DNA of 64,000 bases from Segniliparus rotundus DSM 44985 (GTDB lineage Bacteria > Actinomycetota > Actinomycetes > Mycobacteriales > Mycobacteriaceae): positions 1,479,946 through 1,543,945 of the forward strand of contig NC_014168.1 of NCBI RefSeq assembly GCF_000092825.1, in the 5' to 3' direction. The translations under genes and the position numbers were made by a program. The notes beneath the pieces are model-generated. The model did no database searches, was not told the DNA's origin, and saw only the letters and a program-made list of their open reading frames with translations. The first letter of the stretch is position 1; each line of letters begins with the position of its first letter. Below are positions 28,610 to 37,868 of the stretch, one piece after another.

Positions 28610-29707
28610 GTGACAAGGGATAACCGCGAACCGCAGAGGGACAGAAGTGATCGGGAAACTGAGCTGGCCGTCCGTCCGGTCCTAGCCGCCATCCCCAGTG
28701 GGCCGGGCGAGACCAAGCCGGTGCGCCACAGGATCGACGTCGAGCCGAAGACCATGTTGCTCCTGCTCGGGTCTATGGACGCCAATTTGCGGGTGCTCGA
28801 ACAGGTTCTCCCGGTCGATTTCCACGTCAGAGGAGATGTGCTCTCGTTGACCGGAACGGCCGAGGACGTGGCCCGCGCCGAGAACGTGGTCCGCGAGCTC
28901 GTGGAACTCGCCGAGAAGGGCGCGGCGCTCACGCCCGAGACGGTGCGCCAGGCCGCCCGCCTGCAGACCGTCGCCGACGAGTCGCCAGTCCAGGTCTTCG
29001 GCCACGGCGTGCTCTCTCGCAACGGCAAGACGATCCGCCCCAAGACCCTCGGCCAGAAGCAGTACGTCGCGGCTATCGACGCCAACACCATCGTGTTCGG
29101 CTCAGGACCCGCTGGCACCGGCAAGACATACCTCGCCATGGCGAAGGCGGTCCAAGCGCTCGAGTCCAAACAAGTGCGCCGGATCGTGCTGACCCGCCCA
29201 GTCGTCGAAGCGGGGGAGCGCCTTGGCTTCCTGCCGGGCACGTTGCACCAGAAAATCGACCCGTATTTGCGTCCCCTCTACGACGCGCTCCGCGAGATGA
29301 TGGCCCCCGAGACCGCTGCGAAGCTCCTGGAGACCGAGGTGATCGAAGTGCTCCCGCTGGCCTACATGCGCGGGCGGACCCTCAACGACAGCTTCATCGT
29401 TCTCGACGAGGCGCAGAACACGACCGCGGAGCAGATGAAAATGTTCCTCACCAGGCTCGGTTTCGGGTCGAAAATGGTCATCACCGGCGATCTTTCCCAA
29501 GGCGACCTTCCGCACGGGCGGCGCAGCGGCCTCGCCCAGGCGACCGGCCTCTTGCGCGACGTCGACGACATCGCCGTCGTGAACCTCACGAACGCCGACG
29601 TGGTGCGCCACCGCTTGGTCGCGCACATCGTCCAGGCGTACGAGCGGGCGGCGTCGGACGAAGAGCAGCAGCGCGGCACAGCGAGAACAAAGGGGAAGCG
29701 CCCGTGA
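28610..29707 (+). CDS. phoH: PhoH family ATPase (PhoH1-like)
   Basis: A 365-residue P-loop protein linked to RNA metabolism. An N-terminal KH-like part contains RHRIDVEPKTMLLLLGSMDANLRVLEQ, then the PhoH ATPase core: Walker A GSGPAGTGKTYLA, TRPVVEAGERLGFLPG, DPYLRPLYDAL, Walker B FIVLDEAQNTT, and TRLGFGSKMVITGDLSQ. I chose the GTG at 28610 because a GGAG lies 7 nt upstream; an ATG at 28547 has none. The GTG of ybeY overlaps its stop, giving the conserved phoH-ybeY-CNNM-era operon (Rv2368c-Rv2364c order). Confidence 0.95.
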   Translation: MTRDNREPQRDRSDRETELAVRPVLAAIPSGPGETKPVRHRIDVEPKTMLLLLGSMDANLRVLEQVLPVDFHVRGDVLSLTGTAEDVARAENVVRELVELAEKGAALTPETVRQAARLQTVADESPVQVFGHGVLSRNGKTIRPKTLGQKQYVAAIDANTIVFGSGPAGTGKTYLAMAKAVQALESKQVRRIVLTRPVVEAGERLGFLPGTLHQKIDPYLRPLYDALREMMAPETAAKLLETEVIEVLPLAYMRGRTLNDSFIVLDEAQNTTAEQMKMFLTRLGFGSKMVITGDLSQGDLPHGRRSGLAQATGLLRDVDDIAVVNLTNADVVRHRLVAHIVQAYERAASDEEQQRGTARTKGKRP

Positions 29708-30246
29708 GCGTGGAATTGTCCAACGAGTCGGGCCTGTCGGCGCCCGAGGGCATGTTGATCCATGTCGCGCAATTCGCCCTCGACCAGATGCGGGTCAACC
29801 CCGCCGCGGAGCTGTCCATGCTGTTGGTGGACACGACCACGATGGCGCACCTGCATCAACAGTGGATGAACCTCCCAGGGCCCACCGATGTGCTCTCTTT
29901 CCCCATGGACGACGCCGAGCCGGACGGGCGCCCCGACGCGGTCGAAGCGGCGCAGACCCTCCTCGGCGACATCGTGCTGTGCCCGGAAGTCGCCGCGGAG
30001 CAGGCGGAGGCCGCCGGGCATTCCGCCGAGCACGAGATGATCGTCTTGACCGTGCACGGCGTGCTGCACATCCTCGGCTACGACCACGCCGAGCCCGAAG
30101 AGGAGGCCGAAATGTTCGCCTTGCAGGGCAAGTTGGTCGATCGGTGGTATTTGAGCCTGAAAGCGCAGGCCAAAGCGGAAGCGCTGGGCAGAAGGGACAC
30201 CAAGCTCCTGCGCAGCGTCGGTTTGGACGCCGAGGGCGACGGTTGA
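29704..30246 (+). CDS. ybeY: rRNA maturation endoribonuclease YbeY
   Basis: A 180-residue zinc-dependent RNase needed for 16S rRNA 3'-end maturation and ribosome quality control. The metal motif [11 protein letters not shown] (three His) is intact, and the N-terminal [12 protein letters not shown] segment is characteristic. The GTG start at 29704 overlaps the phoH stop by 4 nt. The C-terminus is a little longer than in E. coli YbeY, with a basic tail. Confidence 0.97.
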   Translation: MSVELSNESGLSAPEGMLIHVAQFALDQMRVNPAAELSMLLVDTTTMAHLHQQWMNLPGPTDVLSFPMDDAEPDGRPDAVEAAQTLLGDIVLCPEVAAEQAEAAGHSAEHEMIVLTVHGVLHILGYDHAEPEEEAEMFALQGKLVDRWYLSLKAQAKAEALGRRDTKLLRSVGLDAEGDG

Positions 30247-30250
30247 CGCG

Positions 30251-31573
30251 GTGAGCGTCTCGGACTCCCTCGCCAACGCGACGGGCCTCGCCCTCGCAGG
30301 ACTGGGGTGCGCCTGCCTCGCCGGCGTGTTCGCGAGTGTCGACGCGGCGATCCATTCGATCTCCGCCGCCAGGATCGAAGAGCTCGCCGCAGGGGAGCGC
30401 CCCGGAGCCGACCGGCTCTTGCCCATCATCGCCGACCGGGCGCGGTATGTGAACCTGCTCGTGCTCTTGCGGCTGGCCTTCGAGATCACCGCGACAGCCA
30501 TTGCGGTCGTCATCGCCAGAGAGTTTTTCCGCCTCGGGCCGAGCATCGCGGTCGGGTCCACCGTGATGGTGCTGGTCAGCTACGTGCTCATCGGGGTGGG
30601 GCCGCGCACCGTCGGCCGCCAGCACGCCTATCAGATCGCGATCGCCTCGGCCATCCCGCTCAGGATCATCGGCAAACTGCTCGGACCGCTCTCCAAACTG
30701 CTCATCGTCGTCGGCAACGCCATCACGCCGGGACGGGGCTTCCGCGAAGGCCCGTTCGCCTCGGAGATCGAGCTTCGCGAACTTGTCGACCTCGCCAAGG
30801 AGCGCGGCGTGGTGGCCGACGAGGAGCGGCGGATGATCCAGTCGGTTTTCGAACTCGCCGACACCACGGCGAGGGAAATCATGGTGCCCCGCCCGGACAT
30901 GGTGTGGATCGAGGCGGACAAGACCGCGGTCCAGGCGATCTCCCTCGCGGTGCGCAGCGGGCATTCCAGGGTGCCGGTCATCGGCGAGACGGTGGACGAC
31001 GTGGTCGGCGTGGTGTACCTCAAAGACTTGGTGGAGCAGGCGTTCATGGGCGGCAGCGAAGGCGGCTCGAAGCCCGTCGCCCAGTTCATGCGCCCGGCGG
31101 TGTTCGTGCCAGACTCCAAGCCGCTCGACAAGCTCTTGGAGGACATGCAGCGCACCCGCAACCACATGGCCCTGTTGGTGGACGAGTACGGCGGCATCGC
31201 TGGCCTGGTCACCATTGAGGACGTGTTGGAGGAGATCGTCGGGGAGATCGTGGACGAGTACGACGAGAACGAGGTCGCGCCGGTCGAGCAGCTCGGTGAG
31301 GGCGAGTACCGGGTTTCGGCCAGGGTGCACCTGGAAGACCTCGGCGAACTCTTGGACGTGGAGCTCGACGAGGAGGAAGTGGACACGGTGGGCGGTTTGA
31401 TCGCGTTGCTCCTGGGCCGGGTGCCGCTGCCGGGGGCGTCGGTGCGAGCGAGCGGACTGGAATTGGTCGCCGAGGGCGGCCCGGACGCGCGGGGCCGGTT
31501 GCGCATCAGCACTGTGTTGGTGCGCAAACTCGGCGCCGAGCCCTCGCGCGCCGAGAAGGAGGCCATCGCGTGA
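30251..31573 (+). CDS. CNNM/CorC-type hemolysin-family protein (Rv2366c-like)
   Basis: A 440-residue protein with an N-terminal DUF21 membrane domain of three or four helices ([65 protein letters not shown]), two CBS domains (~195-255 with [14 protein letters not shown], and ~265-335 with [24 protein letters not shown]), and a C-terminal CorC/HlyC domain. Homologues act in Mg/Co efflux. The GTG start is 4 nt after the ybeY stop, and its end overlaps the era GTG. It is part of the phoH-era operon. Confidence 0.93.
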   Translation: MSVSDSLANATGLALAGLGCACLAGVFASVDAAIHSISAARIEELAAGERPGADRLLPIIADRARYVNLLVLLRLAFEITATAIAVVIAREFFRLGPSIAVGSTVMVLVSYVLIGVGPRTVGRQHAYQIAIASAIPLRIIGKLLGPLSKLLIVVGNAITPGRGFREGPFASEIELRELVDLAKERGVVADEERRMIQSVFELADTTAREIMVPRPDMVWIEADKTAVQAISLAVRSGHSRVPVIGETVDDVVGVVYLKDLVEQAFMGGSEGGSKPVAQFMRPAVFVPDSKPLDKLLEDMQRTRNHMALLVDEYGGIAGLVTIEDVLEEIVGEIVDEYDENEVAPVEQLGEGEYRVSARVHLEDLGELLDVELDEEEVDTVGGLIALLLGRVPLPGASVRASGLELVAEGGPDARGRLRISTVLVRKLGAEPSRAEKEAIA

Positions 31574-32535
31574 CGGACAAATCCGCCGAGCACGGCCGAA
31601 CTTTGCCGCGGGCAATGGGGGGCGGCGCGGCCCGGCAAGGATTCCAGGACGGTTTCCGCTCGGGGTTCGTCTGCTTCGCGGGCAGGCCCAATGTTGGCAA
31701 ATCCTCGCTCATCAACGCGCTCGTCGGAGAAGAAGTGATGATCACTTCCGCGCATCCGCAGACGACGCGGCGCGCGGTGCGGGCGATCATGAACGCACCG
31801 GACCACCAAATCGTCATCGTGGACACACCCGGGGTGCACCGCCCGCGCACCGCGCTGTCCGAACGCCTCAACGACACCGCCGCGCAGGCCTTCGCCGAAG
31901 TGGACGTGGTCGGATTTTGCGTCCCCGCGGACGAGGACATCGGGCCGGGGGACAAGTTCATCCTTGAACAGGTGCGTCGCGAGGCTCCGAAAGCCCGGAT
32001 CGTCGGTCTGGTCACCAAGATCGACAAACGCGGCAGGGGGCGCACGGCGGCGCAGCTGCTCGCCCTCTCGGCGCTGCTCGGCCCCGAGCACGACGTCGTG
32101 CCGGTTTCCCGGCAGTCGCCCGAACAATTGTCGGCGCTCGCCGAGCTGTTGGTGAGCCTCATGCCGCAAGGCCCGCCGTGGTACCCGACGGACCAGGTGG
32201 TCGACGACTCGGACGAGGCCCGCGTGGCGGAGCTCATCCGCGAGGCGGCCCTTTCCCGGCTGCGCGAGGAGCTGCCGCATTCGGTCATGGTGGTCGTCGA
32301 GGAGACCCAGCGCAAGAAAGACCTCTGGGTCGTGTACGCGTCGGTCTATGTGGAGCGCTCAAGCCAGAAAGCCATTGTGATCGGAGCCAAAGGGTCCGTG
32401 CTGCGAGAAATAGGCACAGTGGCCCGCTCGCGCATCGAAGCCGCCTTCGGCGTGCGGGCGCATTTGGACTTGCGAGTGAAAATCGCCAAAGATTGGCAGC
32501 GCGATCCTAAGCAGCTGGACCGTTTCGGGTTTTGA
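31570..32535 (+). CDS. era: GTPase Era
   Basis: Era is an essential GTPase for 16S rRNA processing and 30S assembly. The 321-residue protein has G1 [11 protein letters not shown]3 DTPGVH, G4 TKID, and a C-terminal type-2 KH domain with [23 protein letters not shown]. The ~30 N-terminal residues before [13 protein letters not shown] are slightly longer than in E. coli. The GTG at 31570 overlaps the CNNM gene stop. It is the last gene of the phoH operon. Confidence 0.97.
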   Translation: MTDKSAEHGRTLPRAMGGGAARQGFQDGFRSGFVCFAGRPNVGKSSLINALVGEEVMITSAHPQTTRRAVRAIMNAPDHQIVIVDTPGVHRPRTALSERLNDTAAQAFAEVDVVGFCVPADEDIGPGDKFILEQVRREAPKARIVGLVTKIDKRGRGRTAAQLLALSALLGPEHDVVPVSRQSPEQLSALAELLVSLMPQGPPWYPTDQVVDDSDEARVAELIREAALSRLREELPHSVMVVVEETQRKKDLWVVYASVYVERSSQKAIVIGAKGSVLREIGTVARSRIEAAFGVRAHLDLRVKIAKDWQRDPKQLDRFGF

Positions 32536-32605
32536 TGTTTCGGGTTTTGATAGAGTTCCGGTGGAATGGGGCGAATGCGCCCTTCAGACGTAGGAGGTCA
32601 AGGGC

Positions 32606-33388
32606 GTGAGCGACCCGTTCGAAGCGATGCGCATCCCTCGGGAGCCGGCCCCTGATTCCGCGCCGGGCCAGCCCGTGCCACAGCAGGGCGCGGCCCCGGC
32701 TGCGCCTGTCCCCGCGCAGCCTGTCCGGCAGGCCCCGGCCCAGGGCTCTCGTTTCGCCGGGCACCCGACGCCCGGACCTTCCGAGGACCCCTTCGACCAC
32801 ATGCGGATTCGTCCGGAAAGCGTCCAGCCGCCCATGCGCCCCGGCGGCGATGGCGCCCCGGTTCCTGCGGGAGCCGCCCCGCAAGCGCGGAGCCAGAGCA
32901 AAACGCTTTTGGCGGACGTGCCGCGCTTGCGGACGTACTCCGGCTCTGCGACCCTCGGCGCACGGATCCTCGCGCGGATTGTCGACGCCGTCGTGGTCGC
33001 GGCGGTCGCAGTCGGACTGTGGTTCTTGTTCGCCTCCTTGCTCAAAGGCAAGCTCGTGCTGGATTTCAGCGTGAGGAGCTATTTCGCGTTCGCTCTTGTT
33101 TTTGTCGCATTGAACCTGATCTACGAGGTTTTGTGCACGCAGTTCGGCGGCAGCACCCTCGGCCGGGCGATTTTCAAGCTCCACATCGTGCAATACAACA
33201 CCGGCGAGGTGATGGACACGAGCACGTCCATCACCCGGCAGTTGCTTCCCTCGGCGGCGTTCTTGGTCCCGTTCGCCGGGATCGTGCTCGCCCCGCTCAC
33301 GTATCTTTCCGCGCTGTGGGACCCCACGCGCCTCAAGCGGGACTGGAACGACCGGCTCACCGAGACCACCTGGGTGCGCCGGGACTGA
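32606..33388 (+). CDS. RDD family membrane protein with Pro/Ala-rich N-terminus
   Basis: A 260-residue protein. Residues 1-110 are Pro/Ala/Gln-rich and contain a duplicated short motif: DPFEAMRIPRE near the start and DPFDHMRIRPE at ~61. An RDD domain follows (LGARILARIVDAVVVAAVAVGLWFLF; YFAFALVFVALNLIYEVLCTQFGGSTLGRAIFKLHIV; FLVPFAGIVLAPLTYLSALWDPTRL...WNDRLTETTWV), with three transmembrane helices. GGAGGT precedes the GTG start. RDD proteins are of poorly known function, some acting in ion antiport. It is convergent with pncB. Confidence 0.88.
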   Translation: MSDPFEAMRIPREPAPDSAPGQPVPQQGAAPAAPVPAQPVRQAPAQGSRFAGHPTPGPSEDPFDHMRIRPESVQPPMRPGGDGAPVPAGAAPQARSQSKTLLADVPRLRTYSGSATLGARILARIVDAVVVAAVAVGLWFLFASLLKGKLVLDFSVRSYFAFALVFVALNLIYEVLCTQFGGSTLGRAIFKLHIVQYNTGEVMDTSTSITRQLLPSAAFLVPFAGIVLAPLTYLSALWDPTRLKRDWNDRLTETTWVRRD

Positions 33389-33490
33389 CGGCTCGCGCGC
33401 GGGCGAGGGCTTCGCCGGTCCGCCGCCCGCCCCGGTTTCGTCCGCCGGTCCGCTTTGCCCGCTCGTCCCTTGGTCCGGCCCTGGTGGTGT

Positions 33491-34834
33491 TCAGCGTATG
33501 TGGCGCACGGTGAGCGCGGGGTCGCCGGGGGAGAGGGACAGGCCTTCCCACGGCAGGCGGCGCAGCCCCTCGGCGACGCGCGCGCGGGCGGTGGCCAGAT
33601 CTTCGCGTGTGAGGATTTCGCCGCCGCGGACAAGCGGCACTTGCAGAGGCTCCACGGTCAGCCCCGGTTCTTCCGCCTGCGGCGGCTGCCCGCGGAAAGC
33701 GCTGGTCAGCTCTTCGACATAGACCCCCGAGGGGCGCGAGACCCGCCACGCGGACTTCGCCCCGCCAGTGCTCTGCTTGCTCGCGGAGCGTTTCGCCACG
33801 GGCACACCTTCGACTTCGACCAGTTTGTACACCATCCCCGCAGTCGGCGCGCCCGATCCGGCCACGAGCGAAGTGCCCACGCCGAAAACATCGATCGGTT
33901 CGCCGCGCAGCGCCGCGATGAGGTATTCGTCCAGGTCTCCGGAGACAACGATCTTCGCGTTCGCAGCCCCGAGCGAGTCGAGCTGCGCGCGGACCTTGCG
34001 GGCCATGACGCCGAGGTCCCCGGAGTCAATGCGCACCGCGCCGAGCTCTGGGCCTGCGGCAAGGACGGCGTTCTGCACTCCGGTGGCGATGTCATAGGTG
34101 TCCACGAGCAGTGTTGTGTCCGGGCCGAGCGCGGCGACCTGGGCTTGGAACGCTGCGAGTTCGTCCGGTCCCGCGCTGGTGGTGTGCAGGAGGGTGAAGG
34201 CGTGCGCGGAGGTGCCGGTTGTCGGGATGCCGTACCGGCGGGCGGCGGACAGGTTCGAAGTGGACGCGAATCCGGCGATCCAGGCGGCGCGGGCGCTCGC
34301 AACAGCCGCCTGCTCGTGGGTGCGGCGCGAGCCCATTTCCACCAGCGCGCGGTTCGCGCTGGCCCCTGCCATGCGCGCGGCCGCGGCGGCGATGGCGCTG
34401 TCGTGGTTGAACACAGACAGGATCAGCGTTTCCAAGATGACGCACTCCCCGAAGGCGCCCCGCACGGACAGGATCGGCGAATTCGGGAAGTACAGCTCGC
34501 CCTCGCAGTACCCGTCCACGTCGCCGTTGAAGCGGAAATCCTTGAGCCATTCCAGGGTCGTCGCGTCGAGGAAGGGCTCCACCACGGCCAGCTCGGCCTC
34601 GTTGAACCGGAACTCGGCCAGCGCTTCGAGGAACCTTCCCGTCCCCGCCACCACGCCGTAACGTCTGCCCTCGGGGAGGCGGCGGGCGAAAACCTCGAAC
34701 ACGCAGGACTTCTGCGCCGAGCCGTCGGCGAGCGCGGCCTGGAGCATCGTCAGCTCGTAGTGGTCGGTGAACAGCGCCGTGCTGGAGGCTGCGTCGGGGA
34801 ACGCGGCGCGTGGGGGATCCGCAAGATTCGTCAT
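33491..34834 (-). CDS. pncB: Nicotinate phosphoribosyltransferase
   Basis: PncB makes nicotinate mononucleotide from nicotinate and PRPP in NAD salvage. The 447-residue protein starts with [15 protein letters not shown], has [28 protein letters not shown], the [11 protein letters not shown] segment with the catalytic His, [23 protein letters not shown] and [10 protein letters not shown]. The length suits actinobacterial PncB (Rv1330c). The ATG at 34834 is divergent from clpS, whose GTG is 19 nt away, so their promoters overlap. Confidence 0.96.
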   Translation of the reverse strand: MTNLADPPRAAFPDAASSTALFTDHYELTMLQAALADGSAQKSCVFEVFARRLPEGRRYGVVAGTGRFLEALAEFRFNEAELAVVEPFLDATTLEWLKDFRFNGDVDGYCEGELYFPNSPILSVRGAFGECVILETLILSVFNHDSAIAAAAARMAGASANRALVEMGSRRTHEQAAVASARAAWIAGFASTSNLSAARRYGIPTTGTSAHAFTLLHTTSAGPDELAAFQAQVAALGPDTTLLVDTYDIATGVQNAVLAAGPELGAVRIDSGDLGVMARKVRAQLDSLGAANAKIVVSGDLDEYLIAALRGEPIDVFGVGTSLVAGSGAPTAGMVYKLVEVEGVPVAKRSASKQSTGGAKSAWRVSRPSGVYVEELTSAFRGQPPQAEEPGLTVEPLQVPLVRGGEILTREDLATARARVAEGLRRLPWEGLSLSPGDPALTVRHIR

Positions 34835-34841
34835 AGTCGAT

Positions 34842-34848
34842 TACCCTA
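34842..34848. promoter_or_regulatory. Overlapping divergent -10 elements for clpS (+) and pncB (-)
   Basis: TACCCTA serves both strands. On plus, TACCCT (34842-34847) is 6 nt before the clpS GTG. On minus, TAGGGT (34848-34843) is 8 nt before the pncB ATG. The whole intergenic space between start codons is 19 nt, with no ribosome site for clpS. Two RNA polymerases could not occupy these sites at once, so the genes are predicted to compete. Confidence 0.5.
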
Positions 34849-34853
34849 GAAGG

Positions 34854-35198
34854 GTGAGAAACACGGCGACAGTTTCCCCCGCCGTGGCGACGCAGGCCCC
34901 CGTGCGGGAGGCGCCGCTTCGGCTCCCCGGCGAAGAGCACACCACCGGCAGCTCCCAGGAGCCGGACCTGCCATGGGTGACTATTGTCTGGGACGATCCG
35001 GTGAACCTCATGCGGTACGTGACGTATGTGTTCCAAACCGTGTTCGGCTACAGCGAGGCGAAAGCGACCGAACTCATGCTCCAAGTCCACAATGACGGCA
35101 AGGCGGTGGTCTCCTCCGGCTCACGGGAGAAGGTCGAGACCGACGTCGTGAAACTGCATCAGGCCGGTTTGTGGGCGACGATGCAACAAGCCAAGTGA
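34854..35198 (+). CDS. clpS: ATP-dependent Clp protease adaptor ClpS
   Basis: A 114-residue adaptor that delivers N-degron substrates to ClpC1/ClpA. The core [48 protein letters not shown] contains the conserved DDP.N and the N-degron-binding helix. A flexible ~40-residue N-terminus precedes it. The GTG at 34854 lies 6 nt after a TACCCT hexamer. It is followed by DUF2017 as in Rv1331-Rv1332. Confidence 0.95.
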   Translation: MRNTATVSPAVATQAPVREAPLRLPGEEHTTGSSQEPDLPWVTIVWDDPVNLMRYVTYVFQTVFGYSEAKATELMLQVHNDGKAVVSSGSREKVETDVVKLHQAGLWATMQQAK

Positions 35199-35214
35199 TC
35201 CGAGAAAGCGACCC

Positions 35215-35808
35215 ATGCCGAAAGGTGAGATCCGAGTCGGGCCGTGGCGCCGCGGCGGCTCCGGGGCCGAGCAAAGCATCCGAGTCCGCTTCGCGGAGCA
35301 CGAGCTGCAAGTGCTGCGAACATTGTCGCGCTCGGTCCTCGACTGGTTCGCCGAGCGCCGCAACAGCGAGCCGTCCGACGAGCTGGCCGAGCTCACCGGC
35401 ATCCGCACCGGCCACACCGAACCGCCCTCCAGCGCGGCTCTGCGGCGGCTCCTGCCCGACATGTGCCACCCGGACGACGAGGGCACGGACAGCGCCGAGG
35501 TTCGCGAGCTCAACGCGGCGATGCGCGGTTTGCACGAGCCGGAAGTGCTCGAGGCGAAGGAGGGCGCGGGCCGGGTCTTCCTCGACAGCCTGCCCGAGCA
35601 CGCCGGGGAAGTGGTGCTCACCTTGGACGAGGCGAAATCCTGGGTCGCCGCTTTGAACGACCTCCGTTTGACGCTCGGCTCCATCCTGGGCGTGGCCCCC
35701 GACACCCCGGAGCGGCTCCCGCCTGGCCACCCGCATGCCGCCCAGCTCGGCGTGTATCACTGGCTGACGGTGCTGCAAGAGTCTCTTCTGATCGCCCTGA
35801 CGAGGTGA
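35215..35808 (+). CDS. DUF2017 family protein (Rv1332-like)
   Basis: A 197-residue protein with DUF2017 features: an N-terminal basic strand, RVRFAEHELQVLRTLSRSVLDWF, LRRLLPDMCHPDDEGTDSAEVRELNAAMR, and the C-terminal LTLDEAKSWVAALNDLRLTLGSILG with GVYHWLTVLQESLL. It starts 17 nt after clpS and is in its operon. In M. tuberculosis the next gene is the P1 peptidase; here ~9.6 kb of other DNA intervenes. The function is unknown. Confidence 0.92.
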   Translation: MPKGEIRVGPWRRGGSGAEQSIRVRFAEHELQVLRTLSRSVLDWFAERRNSEPSDELAELTGIRTGHTEPPSSAALRRLLPDMCHPDDEGTDSAEVRELNAAMRGLHEPEVLEAKEGAGRVFLDSLPEHAGEVVLTLDEAKSWVAALNDLRLTLGSILGVAPDTPERLPPGHPHAAQLGVYHWLTVLQESLLIALTR

Positions 35809-35855
35809 CAGCAGGGCTGCCCGAGCACCTTGGTGACGGCCGGGCGAGACCGCAC

Positions 35856-36038
35856 TCAGCGCAGGCGCGACCTCGGCTCCGATTCGTTCCTGAGCATCTG
35901 CTCGTTGCTCCCGACATGTTTCGAGATCTTCACCGTCGACTGGCCGCTCGCCCTAGCCAATTCGATAACCCTGCGGCGGAACTCCTCTGGATACGCGAAA
36001 GGCACGGGGGATTCCCCTCTCTGCCAAGACGTCATTTT
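35856..36038 (-). pseudogene. IS3-type transposase OrfA N-terminal remnant
   Basis: A ~60-codon frame whose middle reads PFAYPEEFRRRVIELARASG.STVKISKHVGSNEQMLRN, matching the N-terminal HTH of IS3/IS911-family OrfA (typical pattern YP.EFR..VV.L.R.G.S...VA..LGIS.QTLR.W). It breaks off just where the Trp after LRN should follow and ends in a stop a few codons later. No OrfB or inverted repeats were seen. It marks old IS activity at the left edge of the accessory island. Confidence 0.65.
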
Positions 36039-36135
36039 CCTCCCAAGTTCGGTGTCCGTGAGCGCAGGGACAGGCCAGTTATGCAAGCATGCTCAACCGC
36101 TGTCCGTATCCATGGTCTGGTGTAGCCTCACCTCT

Positions 36136-36684
36136 GTGCGACGACGGAGCCTTGTGCGAGGGTTTGGCCTGCGTGATCTGGTGGAGCGTATCACTTTGGC
36201 GCATACGGCGGGTTTGCTCGCGTCTTCTCTCGCCGTTTCCTGCCTCATGGGGTGCGGAACCGACTCGGCGGCCCCGAATGGAGCGCCGATCAGTTCTGCG
36301 GGAGGGATTGCTGGTCAGGTTGTGGAGTTCTCCGTCACCGCCGAGCCTGAGGTGCACGCGGTCGTCTCTTGGGGTGTCTACAACGATTCGGAGGCTCCTG
36401 CGCAGAAGGTCATCGAGGCGTGCGGCGACACCGGTGGCGCGATGGACAGGCCACTGCCGTTCCGCGCGTCTTGCACGGCGAAAAAGAGCAGCCAGCTCGC
36501 GTCTATCACCGCCACCTGGGGCTCGGCCAGCGGCGAGCGGCCGAAACTGCACTGCTCGATCAAAGTGGGCGGCAAAACTGTCACCGAGGCCGACAGCGCC
36601 CAAGAGGGCACGGGAAGCGGTGGTTTTTCTTCCACGAACGTCGCGTGCGCGCACCGGCTCGTGTGGAAATTGCCGCCTGGCTGA
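36136..36684 (+). CDS. MmpS-like lipoprotein
   Basis: A 182-residue exported protein. A basic N-terminus leads to a signal segment (AHTAGLLASSLAVSCLMGC) with a good lipobox, LMGC. The mature part has a beta-sandwich pattern resembling MmpS proteins: VEFSVTAEPEVHAVVSWGVYND, LPFRASCTAKKSSQLASITATW, KLHCSIKVGGKTV, STNVAC. Four further Cys could form disulfides. I chose the GTG at 36136 because TAGCCT ends 7 nt upstream; a GTG at 36181 would give a shorter signal peptide. No MmpL partner is nearby. It lies within the accessory island. Confidence 0.65.
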   Translation: MRRRSLVRGFGLRDLVERITLAHTAGLLASSLAVSCLMGCGTDSAAPNGAPISSAGGIAGQVVEFSVTAEPEVHAVVSWGVYNDSEAPAQKVIEACGDTGGAMDRPLPFRASCTAKKSSQLASITATWGSASGERPKLHCSIKVGGKTVTEADSAQEGTGSGGFSSTNVACAHRLVWKLPPG

Positions 36685-36740
36685 ATTGGAAGGCACCCGA
36701 GCGCCCGGTGAAGGGGCAGCGGAGCGTTTCTCGATCTTGA

Positions 36741-36746
36741 TAGAAT
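36741..36746 (+). promoter_or_regulatory. Candidate -10 of the WxG-protein operon
   Basis: TAGAAT lies 30 nt upstream of the ATG at 36777 and predicts a leader of ~25 nt containing the strong GAGGAGAGGA ribosome site. No clear -35 is visible. Confidence 0.4.
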
Positions 36747-36776
36747 CTCCGCAGGATCGAGAGGAGAGGAACCAGA

Positions 36777-37868
36777 ATGACGTTAACCGTGAATCCTGCC
36801 GCGTTATCGCATTTCAGGGATGTTGAGACGGCCTTGGCGGGCAAGACCGAGGACGCGAAGAAATACGTTGAGAAACATCTCGAAGACCTCGGCATGTTCA
36901 ACACAGGGGTGGCTGGTGCTGTGACGTGGCAGACCGCGATCAGTAAGATCCCCGAAGCCCGTGAAGCGGTTCTCGCCAACCTCGACCGGCTCCACGAGCT
37001 CGTGACCGGATCTGCGAAAACTGTCGGGGAGTCCGGGGACGAGTACAAGAAGCTCGACCTGCACCACGCCCAACAGATCGACGACAGCTTCGCCGAACAA
37101 CCCTACGAGCACTACAAACCAGCGGGCAAACCCGGAGCGGCGGAAGACCCTGCCGCGAAGCTGACGGATCCGAAAGCAGAGCACAAGATCCCCGAAGTCA
37201 TTGGCGAGACGTTCTCCCTCGGCAGTTGGCTGAGCCTGGGCAAGCTGGCGGACGAGGCCATCAAGGCGATCTGCGGGGTGAACCCTGGGGAATGGGTGGC
37301 GCAACGCCTCACCGGTGACTGGGAGGAGTTCTCGAAAGCGGCGGACGCGCTCCGGCACGTCGGCGATTTCTACGCCGCGTTCGGGGACAACATCGGGGCC
37401 GATCTGGAGACAATGCTCCAATCGTGGCAGGGGCACGCCTCGACAGAGGCTGGCGCGTATTTCACCTCGCTCGCAGCGAGCGTGCAGGGCCAGAAGGGGC
37501 CGCTTGTCGCGCTGGCGCAACAGATGGACATCACCGCTGAAGGTGTGGCTTCGTTCACTGATGCGGCAAAGGGCGGATTAGAAGACCTCATGGATAAAGC
37601 CATAACCCTCGGTATTGAAGCGGCTGCGGCAGCTGCCAGCTGGGAAACGGGGTTCGGGCCTCTCGCCGCAGGAGCATTCGCCGCAGTGACGATCTACAAA
37701 GCGGAGCAAACTTGGAAGAGAATAGCCGAAATGCTCGATAAGGCGTGGAGCGCTGCCCAAGTGGTCGCTGGTTTCACAGCGGGCACTATGGGCGCTCTCC
37801 GTGATTTGCAGAATAGCCCCCTGCCCGCAGGGGCGTACCAGCACCCTAGCGCTCCGGAGCATCACTGA
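36777..37868 (+). CDS. WXG100-superfamily-like long protein, putative ESX substrate
   Basis: A 363-residue, mostly helical protein with no signal peptide. Residues 1-100 look like a WXG100/EspC-type helical hairpin (FRDVETALAGKTEDAKKYVEKHLEDLGMF; LANLDRLHELVTGSAKTVGESGDEYKKL). After a Pro-rich linker, a second hairpin at ~170-240 contains W217-Q-G219 in QSWQGHASTEAGAYFTSL, the classic W-x-G turn. A hydrophobic Ala-rich segment follows (~275-305). Such proteins are usually exported by type VII (ESX) systems or pair with exported partners; that is inference. It overlaps the next gene by 1 nt (TGATG). No ESX machine genes are in the window. Confidence 0.7.
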   Translation: MTLTVNPAALSHFRDVETALAGKTEDAKKYVEKHLEDLGMFNTGVAGAVTWQTAISKIPEAREAVLANLDRLHELVTGSAKTVGESGDEYKKLDLHHAQQIDDSFAEQPYEHYKPAGKPGAAEDPAAKLTDPKAEHKIPEVIGETFSLGSWLSLGKLADEAIKAICGVNPGEWVAQRLTGDWEEFSKAADALRHVGDFYAAFGDNIGADLETMLQSWQGHASTEAGAYFTSLAASVQGQKGPLVALAQQMDITAEGVASFTDAAKGGLEDLMDKAITLGIEAAAAAASWETGFGPLAAGAFAAVTIYKAEQTWKRIAEMLDKAWSAAQVVAGFTAGTMGALRDLQNSPLPAGAYQHPSAPEHH

